Shown one piece after another: positions 22,812 through 34,027 of a DNA stretch of 64,000 nt. The DNA is from Gloeophyllum trabeum ATCC 11539 (Eukaryota; Basidiomycota; Agaricomycetes; Gloeophyllales; Gloeophyllaceae), in assembly GCF_000344685.1 (NCBI RefSeq), contig NW_006920420.1, positions 1,534,895 to 1,598,894 of the forward strand, read 5' to 3'. Both the position numbers and the translations under genes were made by a program. Position 1 is the stretch's first letter. Each line of letters opens with the position of its first letter. Below the pieces are notes generated by a model. It worked only from the letters and a program-made list of their open reading frames with translations, did no database searches and was not told the DNA's origin.

Positions 22812-23165
22812 NNNNNNNNNNNNNNNNNNNNNNNNNNNNNNNNNNNNNNNNNNNNNNNNNNNNNNNNNNNNNNNNNNNNNNNNNNNNNNNNNNNNNNNNN
22901 NNNNNNNNNNNNNNNNNNNNNNNNNNNNNNNNNNNNNNNNNNNNNNNNNNNNNNNNNNNNNNNNNNNNNNNNNNNNNNNNNNNNNNNNNNNNNNNNNNNN
23001 NNNNNNNNNNNNNNNNNNNNNNNNNNNNNNNNNNNNNNNNNNNNNNNNNNNNNNNNNNNNNNNNNNNNNNNNNNNNNNNNNNNNNNNNNNNNNNNNNNNN
23101 NNNNNNNNNNNNNNNNNNNNNNNNNNNNNNNNNNNNNNNNNNNNNNNNNNNNNNNNNNNNNNNNN
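22812..23165. other. Assembly gap (354 N)
   Basis: A run of 354 N. It is flanked by direct copies of the same 884 bp, so the gap probably does not represent missing unique sequence. Confidence 0.95.
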
Positions 23166-23341
23166 CGCAACTACCGTGGGAGTCGGGGATCCGCTCTCTG
23201 TTTAGATATCAGACTTACAGTGCTTTGCATAAAAGTCCGGAAAACGCGATTCGCAAAATCTTGTTTGTAGCAGCCAAACAATACCATATATAGCAATCGA
23301 TCACCGCAGCTAGGCCGGCGATGTGACTCTCGTCACTGCCC

Positions 23342-24421
23342 ATGCCTCTCCCGTACACTACGCCGGAGCTGCGCTCTCAGATTGTAGCATGGCGGTATGA
23401 ACAGGGCCTTTCTGTTCATGATATCCACAAACTATGCGGTTACTCTCTCAGTACGATCTATGAAATCCTCAGCATCTACCGGACATATGGGCAGGTTGTT
23501 GACCCAAGCAATCGACCCCGAGGACGACCTCGTAAACTCGACATGAGCGACCTGGATTTCATCCATGGCTTACTGAGGGACAACCCGGCCCTGTACCTCG
23601 ATGAAATACAGGAGATCCTCAGTGAACACAAAGGTCTGAATGTCTCGATTGCTACTATCTCGCGCGCTCTAACACCAAATTGCCCTCACTCGGAAAAAGA
23701 TCTCGAAGACCGCTCTCGAACGGAATGAGCTCTTGCGCGCAACTTGGCAAGCACAGTGGGGGGATCTACCCATGGAGTCGATCGTATGGTTGGACGAGTC
23801 GAGTGTGGATGACCTGACGAACCAGCGGAATATGGGATGGGCAGCATTGGGTCGTGCGTGCGTGCGCCGCGAAACATTCTTGCGGGGTCAACGATATTCG
23901 GTACTGCCGGCACTGTCTGCGGAGGGCATCCTAGCACTTGATATCTTCGAAGGTTCTGTTACGAAGGAAAGGTTCAAGCAGTTCCTACGGAATGAACTGG
24001 TATGTCCCGTTGTAAGGATCGATACTCTGTACTTACAGGTGTGTAATGGTTATAGGCCCCCAAACTCAATCCGTACCCTGGCACTCGGAGCGTAGTTATC
24101 ATGGACAATTGCTCTATTCACCACGACGAGGATATCCGGAGCATCATAGAGGATGATTGTGGTGAGTGCGCCGAATTATGTACGCGTGACATTGGCTCGA
24201 ACTTACGTGCCTTTGCAGGTGCCAAGCTTGTATATCTTCCTCCCTACTCTCCTGACATGAATCCAATTGAGCAGGCTTTTAGTTCAATAAAGGCTTGGTT
24301 GCGGAGGCATGAGGCTGAGGCTGTAAATCCGCAGGTTAGACCTTGGCTGATCCATCAAGCCACTCTTGCAGTATCGGAAGAGGATGCCATAGGTTGGATT
24401 ATCAACTGTGGTTATTCATAA
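23342..24421 (+). CDS. Tc1/IS630-type transposase with one frame lesion
   Basis: Exons 23342-23999, 24056-24161 and 24219-24421 encode about 320 residues. An N-terminal helix-turn-helix (LSVHDIHKLCGYSLSTIYEI) is followed by a second one with the basic GRPRKL hook, then the catalytic DDE region: VWLDESSVD, VIMDNCSIHH, PPYSPDMNPIEQ. About 35 residues separate the second Asp from the Glu. The summed exon length is one base over a multiple of three. The shift lies near 23670-23676, between SIATISRAL and the TRKKISKTALERNELL part, where no intron fits. The protein is therefore interrupted unless this base is an error or frameshifting occurs. It cuts and pastes DNA at TA sites; the neighbouring TIRs are its presumed substrate. 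Confidence 0.85.
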
Positions 24422-24560
24422 CAAGTACAGAGTTAATATATACTATTGAATGAGAGAATTATCAGCTTGTAAAAGGAGTGTGAAGCATTATATCTGATGC
24501 AAAATAGGATAATGAAAGTTTGGACTCGACAGCGGAACAATACCGAAACTTGAAACCAGT

Positions 24561-26584
24561 TCAGGCATGCTCAGCTTGCACATGGCTGCGCTTCTTGAGA
24601 AGCCTTGCTTGCCACTCAGTGGCGAACTCCCGCAGCTTCCATACATCACCCTCCACGGCACCGGTGATAGTACACAGCCGTTCAGCTGGGATCTTCCCAA
24701 GTATATCAGGGGTGAGCCTCTTCTCCGCCAGACTCTCCTCGTAGACTAGGAAATCAACACCCTGCTTGTTGAGGAAGTCAAGTAAGCAGCTGTGGAGATC
24801 GGTATGATGTTCGGGGAGAGGAGACAGGGGAGGGGAGGCAATGCGGCGATGCTTCGGCGTCGAAGGCATGGCTTGGGAAGACAAGCCTGCACCAGGAGTT
24901 TGCATATTAGCCATATTCTGAAGCAGTGGTACAAAAGCGGCCATCAGCAACACGTTTGGATCAACAGCAGAGCTTGCAGTAGGCTGAGAAGATGAAGACA
25001 GAGGGCGAGGACCGGACCGCCCACGAGATTTCATAACCGACAGTTGTCCATCGCGCACACCATCGAACTCAGCTGTGTTCGGAGGTACAGACTTTGTGCT
25101 CTCGTGTGCTGCCTGGATGATGATATCTTGCTATGAGATACGGACACAATATACAATAAGCTAACTCACTATAGCAGCCGCCCACATTTTGAAACGCCGA
25201 TTGTTCAGGCGCACATGCCCATTTTCAGTCTTGTAGCAATACCCGGTGTCGCCGTTCTCGCCGAGATGCTCAGTACATTTGTGTAGGGCCTTCAGCTCCA
25301 TTATAATGCCTCCATGGAGCTGCATCTCGTCGGAGTACATGTCTAGGCGGGGAACCTAAAGGATAATCAATTGACTGATCGTGTCAGAACCATGCCAGAC
25401 GTACCATAGTTCCGTCAAGTAGCTCATTATCCTCGTCGATAGCCATAGCGGCAGCGAGAGGCTGTGCTGGATCATCAGAAGGGATTGCTACTGAAGGTTG
25501 CACTACTCACGCGCTTGCGAATCCGGAAGCCATCCATATTGTCGGCGTTGAGCTCCGCTGTTATGCTGCTAGGCCTCTTCCTGAGAATAGCGCCGATTGC
25601 GATGGCGAAGTCGTCGTCCGTGTCAATGGTTGCAGCTGCAGTTTTACTGACAGGCACCCTTAGTAGCGCATATCAAACTGGTGAAGTCACTTACTTTACA
25701 CCTGTCCACCAGATCTTGAAGCCGGGCCCAGCGTGTGGACCTGCAGCATATTGATCTGCGAGATCATGCGCTTTCAGCATGGCAGCAACGAAGTCGGCAC
25801 GACCCAGATCCTCAGAGAAGGATATCAGAGCATTCTTCGTGACCTGGGTCTTCTTTGAGACCACCCGACTGCCTCGAGTTGACGGACCCTTCTCTTTGAC
25901 TGTGTACACGAGGGTCACTGCTACGACGTTGCCGCCGAGTGCTGCACGAAACGTCAGATGAGCATGGCAATAGATACTGTGAACAGACCTCTACCCATCG
26001 CACCGTTCGTGGCGTTATTGGCAGACGCAGGCGCGTTTGCCAGCACCCCGGGACCGTCAGTGCCAGCAGGAGCACTGCCAGGTGCAGTGGGCGCGTTTTC
26101 GCGAATCTCTTGGACATCACTCGGGGGACCGCGAGGTTCTTCGGGCACGCCTGCCTCAGCTCTGGCAGCAGAGCCTTGCGACGCTTGGCCTCTATATGGA
26201 AGCGGAGGCTCGTACGGAGGCGGAGGTTGCGCCTGATCTTCAGCGGCGACACGAGGGCCTTGGCGTGCAGGCGACGGCGCAAGTACCCGACGCTGCGCCG
26301 GAACGTACACAGTTTGGACATTCGCTAGAGGCGCCCCCGACCTTTCAATAGCAGTGAATGCCGCCTGACGAGTATGCTCAATCTCCTCGTTACTGTAGTA
26401 ATACTGAGGAGGGTTGACCGCTCCGTCTAGCACGATGAGTCAGTGGGACCTTTGACCTCAGAAACTGATGCTCACCGATCCAACCGCCACGTTCAAGCCA
26501 ATAACGCGACACGGGACGCATCTGGCCGCCTTCCGCTGCATTCTCGTTGTGGAATTGAGCAGACCGTCGAGGCTGTCGAGACAT
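24561..26584 (-). CDS. Accessory protein carried by the mariner element, unknown function
   Basis: Seven exons (26476-26584, 25989-26426, 25695-25941, 25511-25646, 25405-25461, 25170-25355, 24561-25130) total 1743 nt, 580 residues, and all junctions keep frame. The N-terminus is basic, then a Pro/Ala-rich stretch (about residues 80-170), then a conserved-looking core (FSEDLGRADFVAAMLKAHDL, FKIWWTG, DTDDDFAIAIGAIL, ELNADNMDGFRIRKR). Next is a candidate zinc site C-x2-H-x9-C-x6-H at about residues 356-376, followed by FKMWAAAI. A helical, SAM-like C-terminal segment follows at about 505-575. I know no named family for it. Similar orphan proteins are frequent in Agaricomycete genomes, and this location inside intact TIRs suggests that some are transposon cargo or transposition accessory factors. 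The stop lies 140 bp from the transposase stop, so the two genes converge. Confidence 0.75.
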
Positions 26585-26967
26585 AGGGAAACAAAGGAGA
26601 GTGAATGAAGATGAACTTGGATGGGGATGAGAAACGTACTGCAGTATCGACCAGCTTTTATCCTCTGGACATCCCAGTAGTCCTGACAGCCGCTTGTGAG
26701 GCTCGTCGTAGGGTGCAACACGAAATGAATGGAGTTGGGGCCTTAGCCACCTCCGTCGGTGCGTCTTGGGGCTCAGATGGACTATCGACCCTGAGCTGAA
26801 CCGGTGCGAGGTGGAGTGAGCGAGATTTATGTAGCAAATGGGGAAAGCCTATTGGCCACCACACAATATTGCAGTTGTCGGGATACGGTCATTGCGATGG
26901 ACGACGAGGGACTTGGGATACTGGAAGACGACGAGGAGCGTGACACGGGTAACACAGCGGCCCGATG

Positions 26968-27058
26968 GACGGTGATCAATTACTACATATGGTATTGTTT
27001 GGCTGCTACAAACAAGATTTTGCGAATCGCGTTTTCCGGACTTTTATGCAAAGCACTG
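26968..27058 (-). repeat. Right TIR of the mariner element
   Basis: Inverted copy of 21980-22070, ending in GCACTG before TA. Confidence 0.9.
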
Positions 27059-27270
27059 TACTCGTCTTCACATTATTGTTTCGACTTACAGCCTCGAACG
27101 TTCGACCCGTGGTCAGGGTCGAATCCGGTCCAACCTGCCGGGATGCCGGATATTCCCGTCACGTGCGGTGCGCGTCGTATAGAAATGGCTCAGTACTGCC
27201 AGCACAGCTGACGCGTCGTGCACTGTCGGGTCTTCCTCGTCTATTGGGCTTCATATTAATTGGTAGCGCT

Positions 27271-28759
27271 ATGGACGATATTGGTTCCCGAATTGCTGAG
27301 CGTGCTGCAGAGAGAGCGGCGCGTATCAAGGCGAAGGTCGAGCGAGCGGAGAAGTATAAAGAAGAAGTACTCATCATTATCGTGGTGGCAAGCCTCTAGG
27401 CTGACCGCGGGTCGTTTGTAGGGAAACGAATTGTTTAGGAAGAAAAATTATGAAGCTGCGCTGGAGTGCTATCAGAACGCTGGCCGGCTGCGCCCCCACG
27501 AGCCTGTATACGCGTGCAACGCCGCGGCTGCGTTCCTCAAGCTCGGAATGTCCGTGCAATACAGTCTCTGGCTTTCAATGGGTTTTGTGCACTGACACGT
27601 GCGTGCCCAAGGTACGAGATGGCGGAAGAGGCGGCGACGTCCGCGCTCAAGTTCGATCCGGGCTGGACAAAGGCGAGGTACAGGCGCGGGCTCGCGAGGA
27701 AGGGGATGGAGGATTACGCCGCCGCTATGATGGGTGCGTCCTTGCGTAGTATTGTATTGGATACTATTTGATTTGAGTCACTCACTGTTTGCTCCCGTAG
27801 ATTTCCACGTAGTGCTGAAGCTCGATCCGTCGTGCGCAGATGCTCAGAAGGAACACGATATTGTGGCCGACTTGTGCATGGGAGATTGGGACCATGATGC
27901 GGATTATATATATCCCCCGCCTGACGAGCACCTGTGGCAGAACTGGGAAGAAGGCTCGGACTCGAGCGACTTCAACCACGAGGGAAGTAATATTCCCTGC
28001 AGGTGGTACAATCGCGACGGGTGCAAGAAGGGGAGGGAGTGTCCATACTCGCACGCGCCTGACGCGAAAAGCGTGAGGGATAAGCTGTTAGTCCCTCCTC
28101 AGGCGCGGACGTCGTTTTGTGAATATTTACTAGATGTTTACAGCGGTCGCAACGTCTGCGTGTTCCACGTCATGAACAAGTGCAAGTTCGGAGAGACGCG
28201 ATGCGTGTACTCGCATGATCTGCGGTACCTCCCCGACTCGTGGGCGGCGTTCATCAAGGATAAAGGTCGGGTAAGGGATTTCTGGGAGCTGTACTTGGAG
28301 TATCAGAGGGTTCCAGACGGGACGTTCGCGCCGTGGGCCGAGCCGAAGCGCGAACAGTGGCTCCCGGAGTACTGCAGGCGGTCGGTCGAGGAGATCCCGG
28401 ACGATATTAGTGCGCTCTGGAGGACCAAGCAAAAGGGTCAAAGGAGGAAAGGTGCGAAGGACAAAGGGAAGAGGCAAGGTAAAGGCAAAGGTAAAGGGAG
28501 AGGCAAAGATACAGGAGGTTGGGAGGAATTCCTGAGGAAGGCTTATTGGGACCACGAGCTGGAGCGGGAGGCTGCAGAGAGAGCCGACAATTACGGATTC
28601 ACACGGGCAGAGGTCGACGACCTCTTATGCCAAGGGGTTAAGCCGTGGGACGAAGACGCATGGGTGAGTCTCAATGTTTTGCGATGTGGTATTTCTCGAG
28701 TGCTGATGTCCAACGCGCTGCAGGACGTGATGCAGGTCTTGAATGGGGACTTCTTCTAG
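27271..28759 (+). CDS. TPR-CCCH zinc-finger protein 3
   Basis: Exons 27271-27366, 27422-27549, 27612-27733, 27801-28086, 28144-28663 and 28724-28759 give 1188 nt, 395 residues. Exons 2 and 3 are the same size as in the paralog at 18342 (128 and 122 nt). It has the Arg/Ala-rich start, the TPR region (GNELFRKKNYEAALECY, KARYRRGLARKGMEDY), an acidic linker, and two CCCH fingers (CRWYNRDGCKKGRECPYSH and CVFHVMNKCKFGETRCVYSH). It differs from the others in a longer tail with a strongly basic Lys/Gly/Arg stretch (about residues 290-315) that could bind RNA or act in nuclear import, and a C-terminal helical segment. It appears intact. The mariner element ends about 210 bp before its ATG and so has replaced or interrupted its upstream region. 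Confidence 0.85.
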
Positions 28760-29384
28760 TCCAGCACATTTATTGACGCACATTGTTACTGTTGAGCCGG
28801 TCACCGGGGCGCTGTATTTTCAGAGATTTCTTGGTTTACTACTTGTTGCTTGCTCATGTTTCGGATTCGCTCCCTGGAATGAAGTCGTCCGCCTCCTACA
28901 CTCAACGCTATGCCGAAGGCAAAAGATCCGAGCTACGGCTGTGATCGAGATAGGGGACGACGTTCGCTTAGATTACCGGGTGGCAGTGTAGTCATACGAA
29001 GTGAGTGTCCTCCGTCATCATTCCGACATTCCAGCATCCTCCTTAATTAAACGGCCTGATACTTCCAGGAGCCGGCCATGTTCTGCATCTTAACGACACC
29101 GTCGTCTTGAGTGATGCGGGTTTCATCTGTACTCTTAGCCCACGGCGCCGACTACAACTGCAAGGACCGCAGGGCCCGGGGTCATCCGCGGAGTCACGTT
29201 ATCGTCCGTATCTTGACGGTCGATCCATTATATATAGTTACTAACCCTTTATGCGCTCGATTTCATCGCTCACATGCTTATCTAGTATCTAACGAGATGG
29301 AATCTTCGCGCCTATCTCTGCCCGCCCCGCCTGACGGTATAACTTGCCTCGCGTCGGCGTCGAGGGGCAACCAAACGCCCCACC
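28760..29384. other. Intergenic, upstream of the urea carboxylase gene
   Basis: No gene recognised. TATATATAG near 29230 could be a promoter element of the gene starting at 29385. I find no amidase (allophanate hydrolase) coding sequence here. Confidence 0.4.
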
Positions 29385-32300
29385 ATGGCCCCCAACTTCG
29401 ACTACTCCAAGCACAAGCTGCTCGTGGCCAACCGCGGGGAGATAGCCGTACGCGTCTTGCGCACCGCCGCGCGTCTTGGGCTCCGCACCGTCAGCATCTA
29501 CACCCCGTCGGACGCGCTCGCCCCTCACGTCTCCCTCGCCTCCGAAGCCTACCCCATCGCGTCTCCCGAGCCCCCCCACGCCCCCCTCCCCGACGCCCAG
29601 GGTTACCTTTCGGCTGCCGCGATCGTCGCCATTGTCAAGGCGACCGGCGCGACGCTCGTGCATCCCGGGTACGGCTTCCTCTCCGAGAACACGGATTTTG
29701 CGAGGATGGTCAAGGAGGCGGGGGCGACGTTCCTCGGCCCGCAGGCGGAGGTCGTCGAGATGATGGGCCTGAAGCACGAGGCGCGCAGGAAGGCGCTGGA
29801 GGCGGGCGTACCCGTCGTGCCCGGGACCGAGGGGCTCGTGGGGAGCCTGGCGGAGGCGCTGGAGGTCGCGAAGGACAAGGTCGGATACCCCGTCATGCTC
29901 AAGAGCACGGCCGGCGGTGGGGGCATGGGCATCGTGGTGTGCGCGGACGAGAAGGAGCTGAGGGACAGATTCGAGGGTACAAGGGCACGAGCGCAGGTCA
30001 GGGCGCGCCGCTGCATTCTCTGTCGGCAGTGCGAGACTGACATGGGGACTTTGCAAGGCACTCTTCCACAACCCGGGACTGTTCATCGAGCGGTATTTCC
30101 CCGCAGCGAGACATATCGAGGTGCAGGTGCGGGTGGCCTGGGCCTGCGCATCCTGCCCTGAATGTTAACCACTGTGCAGGTCTTCGGCAACGGGCTCGGC
30201 GACGCCGTCCACTTTGGCGAGCGCGAGTGCAGCGTGCAGCGGCGGCACCAGAAAGTCATCGAGGAAACGCCCAGCCCTTTCGTAGCCGGGCACCCAGGCA
30301 AGTCTTTCTCCAGACTCCCCCGTGCAAGGTCAGGCTGACGAACACGCTCCAAGGCCTCCGAGAACGCATGTGCGCCGCCGCCGTGCGGCTCTGCAAAGCC
30401 ATCAGATACAGCTCTGCCGGTACGCCCGCGTCCGTGTCCCCGCGTCCGCTCCACTCACTCGATGCACGACAGGCACGGTCGAGTTCCTCGTGGACGACGC
30501 GTCCGGCGCATTCTACTTCCTCGAGATGAACACGCGCCTGCAGGTGGAGCACCCCGTCACCGAGGCGACCCGCCCGGGGCTGGACATCGTCGCGCTCATG
30601 GTCCGCCAGGGCGTCGCGCAGCACGAGGGGGGTGGGGTTGCCCTGGAGGAAGAGGAGGAGAGGTGGCGGGATGCGCGCGGGCACGCCATCGAGGCGCGGG
30701 TTTATTGCGAGAACCCGAGCGCGGGGTTCATGCCGGCGCCGGGGGTGCTGCAGTACGTCGAGCTCCCCGAGGAGAGGGAGTGCGTGCGGGTCGATGGCTG
30801 GGTGAGTGATTCGGCGCTTGATGCTGGATAGCGACGGCGGGCTGATTCACGCGCGACAACAGATATCGACGGGGACGACCGTGACGCCCTTCTTCGACCC
30901 GCTCGTGTGCAAGATCATCGTCTCGGGGTCGACGCGGGAGGAGGCGGTGCAGCGGATGGTCGACGCGCTCGCCGCGACGAAGATCATGGGCCCGCCGAAC
31001 AACGTCCGCTACCTCAAGGCGATATGCGAGAGCGAGACGTTTAACCTTGGCAAGGCGACGACGAAGTTCCTGGACAGCTTCGAGTTTGTGCCGCGGTGAG
31101 TGGGCGGGCGCGTCTGCGCAGCGAGGATACGCTGAACACGACGTGACATCGTAGGGCGGTGGACGTGCTCTCCCCCGGGCTCGACGCGACGATCCAGGAC
31201 TACCCGGGGCGGCTCCTCGGCCTGGGCATCCCCCGCGGCGGGCCGATGGACACGCTCGCCTTGCGCGCGGCCAATATCCTCGTCGGAAACGCACCCGGGA
31301 TGGAGGCACTGGAGCTTCTCCCGCTCACGCCCTGCCGGCTGCTGTTCCACGTGCCCGCAGTCATCGCGGTGACCGGCGCGGACGCGGAGGTCAGTGTCGA
31401 TGGGAAGAAGGTAGGGACGTGGGAGAAGGTGGTGGTGGGTGCGGGTGGCAAGTTGGTCGTGAAAGGCGCGGGTAAGGGTGGGAGGGGGTGTAGAGCGTAC
31501 GTTGCTGTGAGAGGGGGGTTTCCGGACGTGCCAAAGTATTTGGGGAGTAAGAGTACATCGACGGGGATGGGTGGGTACCAGGTACGTGCTAAAGTCCCTT
31601 CTCTTGAAAGTGTTCACGTAAGTTCCACTCCAAGGGGCGTGCACTCGCGGCAGGCGACCACCTCGCGCTGGGCAAATGCGAACCCGAAGACGACGAAGCG
31701 GCGATGAAACTACCGCCCTCGCTCATCCCCACATACTCCTCAAACTGGACCGTTCACTGCCTCTCCGGCCCGCATGACTCTGAAGAATTCGTCACCGCAA
31801 CAGGCATCGAGGAGTTCTACGCCACGCCCTGGAAAGTGAGCGCCTCAAGCAACCGGATGGGCATCCGCCTCGAGGGTCCGAAGCTCCGCTGGGCGCGCGC
31901 GAGCGGCGGCGAGGGCGGGAGCCACCCGAGCAACGTGCACGACAACGGGTACGCGCTCGGCACGATCAACGTGAACGGGGACACGCCCGTCATCCTCACG
32001 AGCGACGGCCCGGATATGGGCGGGTACGTGTGCTTGTGCACGGTCGCGACGGGGGATATGTGGAAGCTTGGCCAGCTGCGCGCGGGGGACACCGTGCGGT
32101 TTAGGAGGGTGTCGTTTGGGGATGCGATGAGGTTGGTGGATAGGGGTGTGCAGTGGTTGGAAGCGGTCAAGGATGGTAGGCATGATTACACTGCAGAGGA
32201 GTTGGTCGCACCAGTTGCAGAGGAGGATCGCAAGGGTCCAATCCTCAAAGTTATCCCCGCTGAACCGGCAACGGGCAGGCCACGAGTAGTCTTCCGACAG

Positions 32301-34027
32301 GTGGGTTCTTTTTCGCGCTTCATCGCTCGGGCGTTGATCCAGCCCATACTCAGGCGGGAGATTCAGCCATCCTGGTAGAGTATGGCGAGCTCCTCCTGGA
32401 CCTCACCCTCCGCGCCCGCATCCACGCATTCGAAACCGCCGCAAAGGCTCAGAACATCCCAGGGGTATGGGCGTTCGGGCCATGCATTCGCTCCACCATC
32501 GTAAGTTCCCTCCCTTCGCACAAGCCGACGCTTAACCCCGTGCAGGTGCGCTACGACCCCCTTACCACCCCGCAGTCCGCCCTCCTGTCCGCGCTCGTCG
32601 ACGCCGAAAGCTCACTTCCGGACTCGATGGAATCCATGACGTTCCCAGGGCGCAAGATCACCTTCCCCGTGGTGCTCGACGACCGGTGGAGCAGGGAGGC
32701 GCTGGACCGGTACATGCGCTCCATCCGCGACAAGTCGGTGTACCTCCCCAGCAACATTGAGTACCTCGCGCGCAATAATGGGTTGAAGGGCGGTGCGGCG
32801 GAGGCGCTGGAGTTGCTGACGAGGGGACCTTATGTGCGTTATTGCAGTACCAACCTGACTGGATGAGATGGGCGCTGACGATGGTTGAAGCTTGTGTTCG
32901 GTGTAGGGTTCTACCTCGCGTGTCCGTTCCTGGTCCCAGTAAGTTCCCCCTGAACTCTGGAACAGCGGTGCCCTACCTCACCTCGCGCAGATCGACCCCC
33001 GCTGCCGCCTCGTCGGGCAGAAGATGAACCCCTCGCGGACTTACACGCCCCGCGTCAGTCTCCTTTCGCCCCTACTCTCTCGCTGCTCACTTACCTTCGC
33101 TCGCCTTATAACAGGGCGCGATCGGCATCGCGGGCCTCGTTGCGGCCATTTACCCGATCGAGTCTCCGGGCGGGTACCAGCTGTACGGGCGCACGCTGCC
33201 CGTGTGGCAGACGTGGGGCCGCGGGCGCGATTTTTCCGCGGCGCGGCCGTGGCTCCTCGAGCCATTCGACCAGGTCGTGCTCCAGCCTGTGAGCGAGGGG
33301 GAGTACGTCGAGGTAGGTCTGCGTGAGTCTGGGGAGGAGCGCTCATGCTGTATGGTGAATGCGTAGATGGAGAAGCAGTTCGATGCGGGGCGGTACGAAT
33401 TCAAGGTCAGCTGTGCTTGTGCTAGTGGCGAGGACGAATTGGGAAGAGTCGAGCTTCATGCTTTTTTTGGTAGATCGAGCCGGTGACGTTCTCGATCGCG
33501 GAGTATACCGCGTTCGTCGCGTCCGTCGCGGACGAGATCAAGGAGTTCAAGGCGAGACAGGCGGAGGGCACCGCGAAGGAGGAGGCGCGGTACGTACCAG
33601 TCGTGTCCCACAAAGGAGATAGGAACCCTGCTCATTGTGTCTCTCAGCGAAGCCGAGCTCTTGAAAGAATGGGAAGCCGAGAAGCAGAAGGCCGCTTCTT
33701 CCAGCACAGCGACGGCCGAAGGTCAATCAACCACTTAGTCTAATATCATCACGACATCGAGACTGATCAAACCTCCACGCAGCCCCGCAAGACGCAGGCG
33801 AGACCGTCACCGCCTCGCTCGCCGCGACCGTCTGGAAGATCCACTGCACGCCCGGGGACACCATCAAAGCAGCGGAGGACGTCCTCCTCGTGCTCGAGGC
33901 AATGAAGACGGAGATCAACGTCGAGGCGGGGGAGGAGAGCGTCGGGAAGAAAGTGAAGGGTTTCGGGCGGGGGGTGAGGGAGGGCGGGGTGGTAAGTACG
34001 GGGGATGTGTTGGTCGTGCTGGAGTAG
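29385..34027 (+). CDS. Urea carboxylase-type biotin enzyme (stand-alone)
   Basis: The order of domains is: biotin carboxylase ([17 protein letters not shown] at the start, [10 protein letters not shown], the ATP-grasp loop [10 protein letters not shown], then [28 protein letters not shown]); a KipA/AHS2-type carboxyltransferase part ([33 protein letters not shown]); a KipI/AHS1-type part ([45 protein letters not shown]); and a C-terminal biotinyl domain with EAMKTE, whose Lys is the biotin site. This is the plan of urea carboxylase (EC 6.3.4.6), which makes allophanate from urea, ATP and bicarbonate. There are about 15 exons and roughly 1,250-1,300 residues; the intron at 30298-30353 is GC-AG (GCAAGT donor). 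Unlike yeast DUR1,2 no amidase domain is fused and none is next door. Related enzymes in bacteria can act on guanidine, so the substrate is not settled by sequence. A decayed piece of this gene lies at 38932-39345. Confidence 0.85.

Larger units (their letters stand above)
21980..27058 (+). mobile_element. Tc1/mariner element carrying two genes
   Basis: The ends are inverted repeats that begin CAGTGCTTTGCATAAAAG, identical for 72 bp and similar for about 90 bp. TA lies directly outside each end (21978-21979 and 27059-27060), the hallmark target duplication of Tc1/mariner. Inside are a plus-strand transposase (23342-24421) and a convergent minus-strand gene (24561-26584). As assembled the element is 5.08 kb, but it contains a run of N flanked by an 884-bp direct copy. 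Removing that likely artefact (1238 bp) gives a true length near 3.84 kb. The element sits between two tandem TPR-CCCH genes, and its right end is only about 210 bp from the ATG at 27271. Confidence 0.85.
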
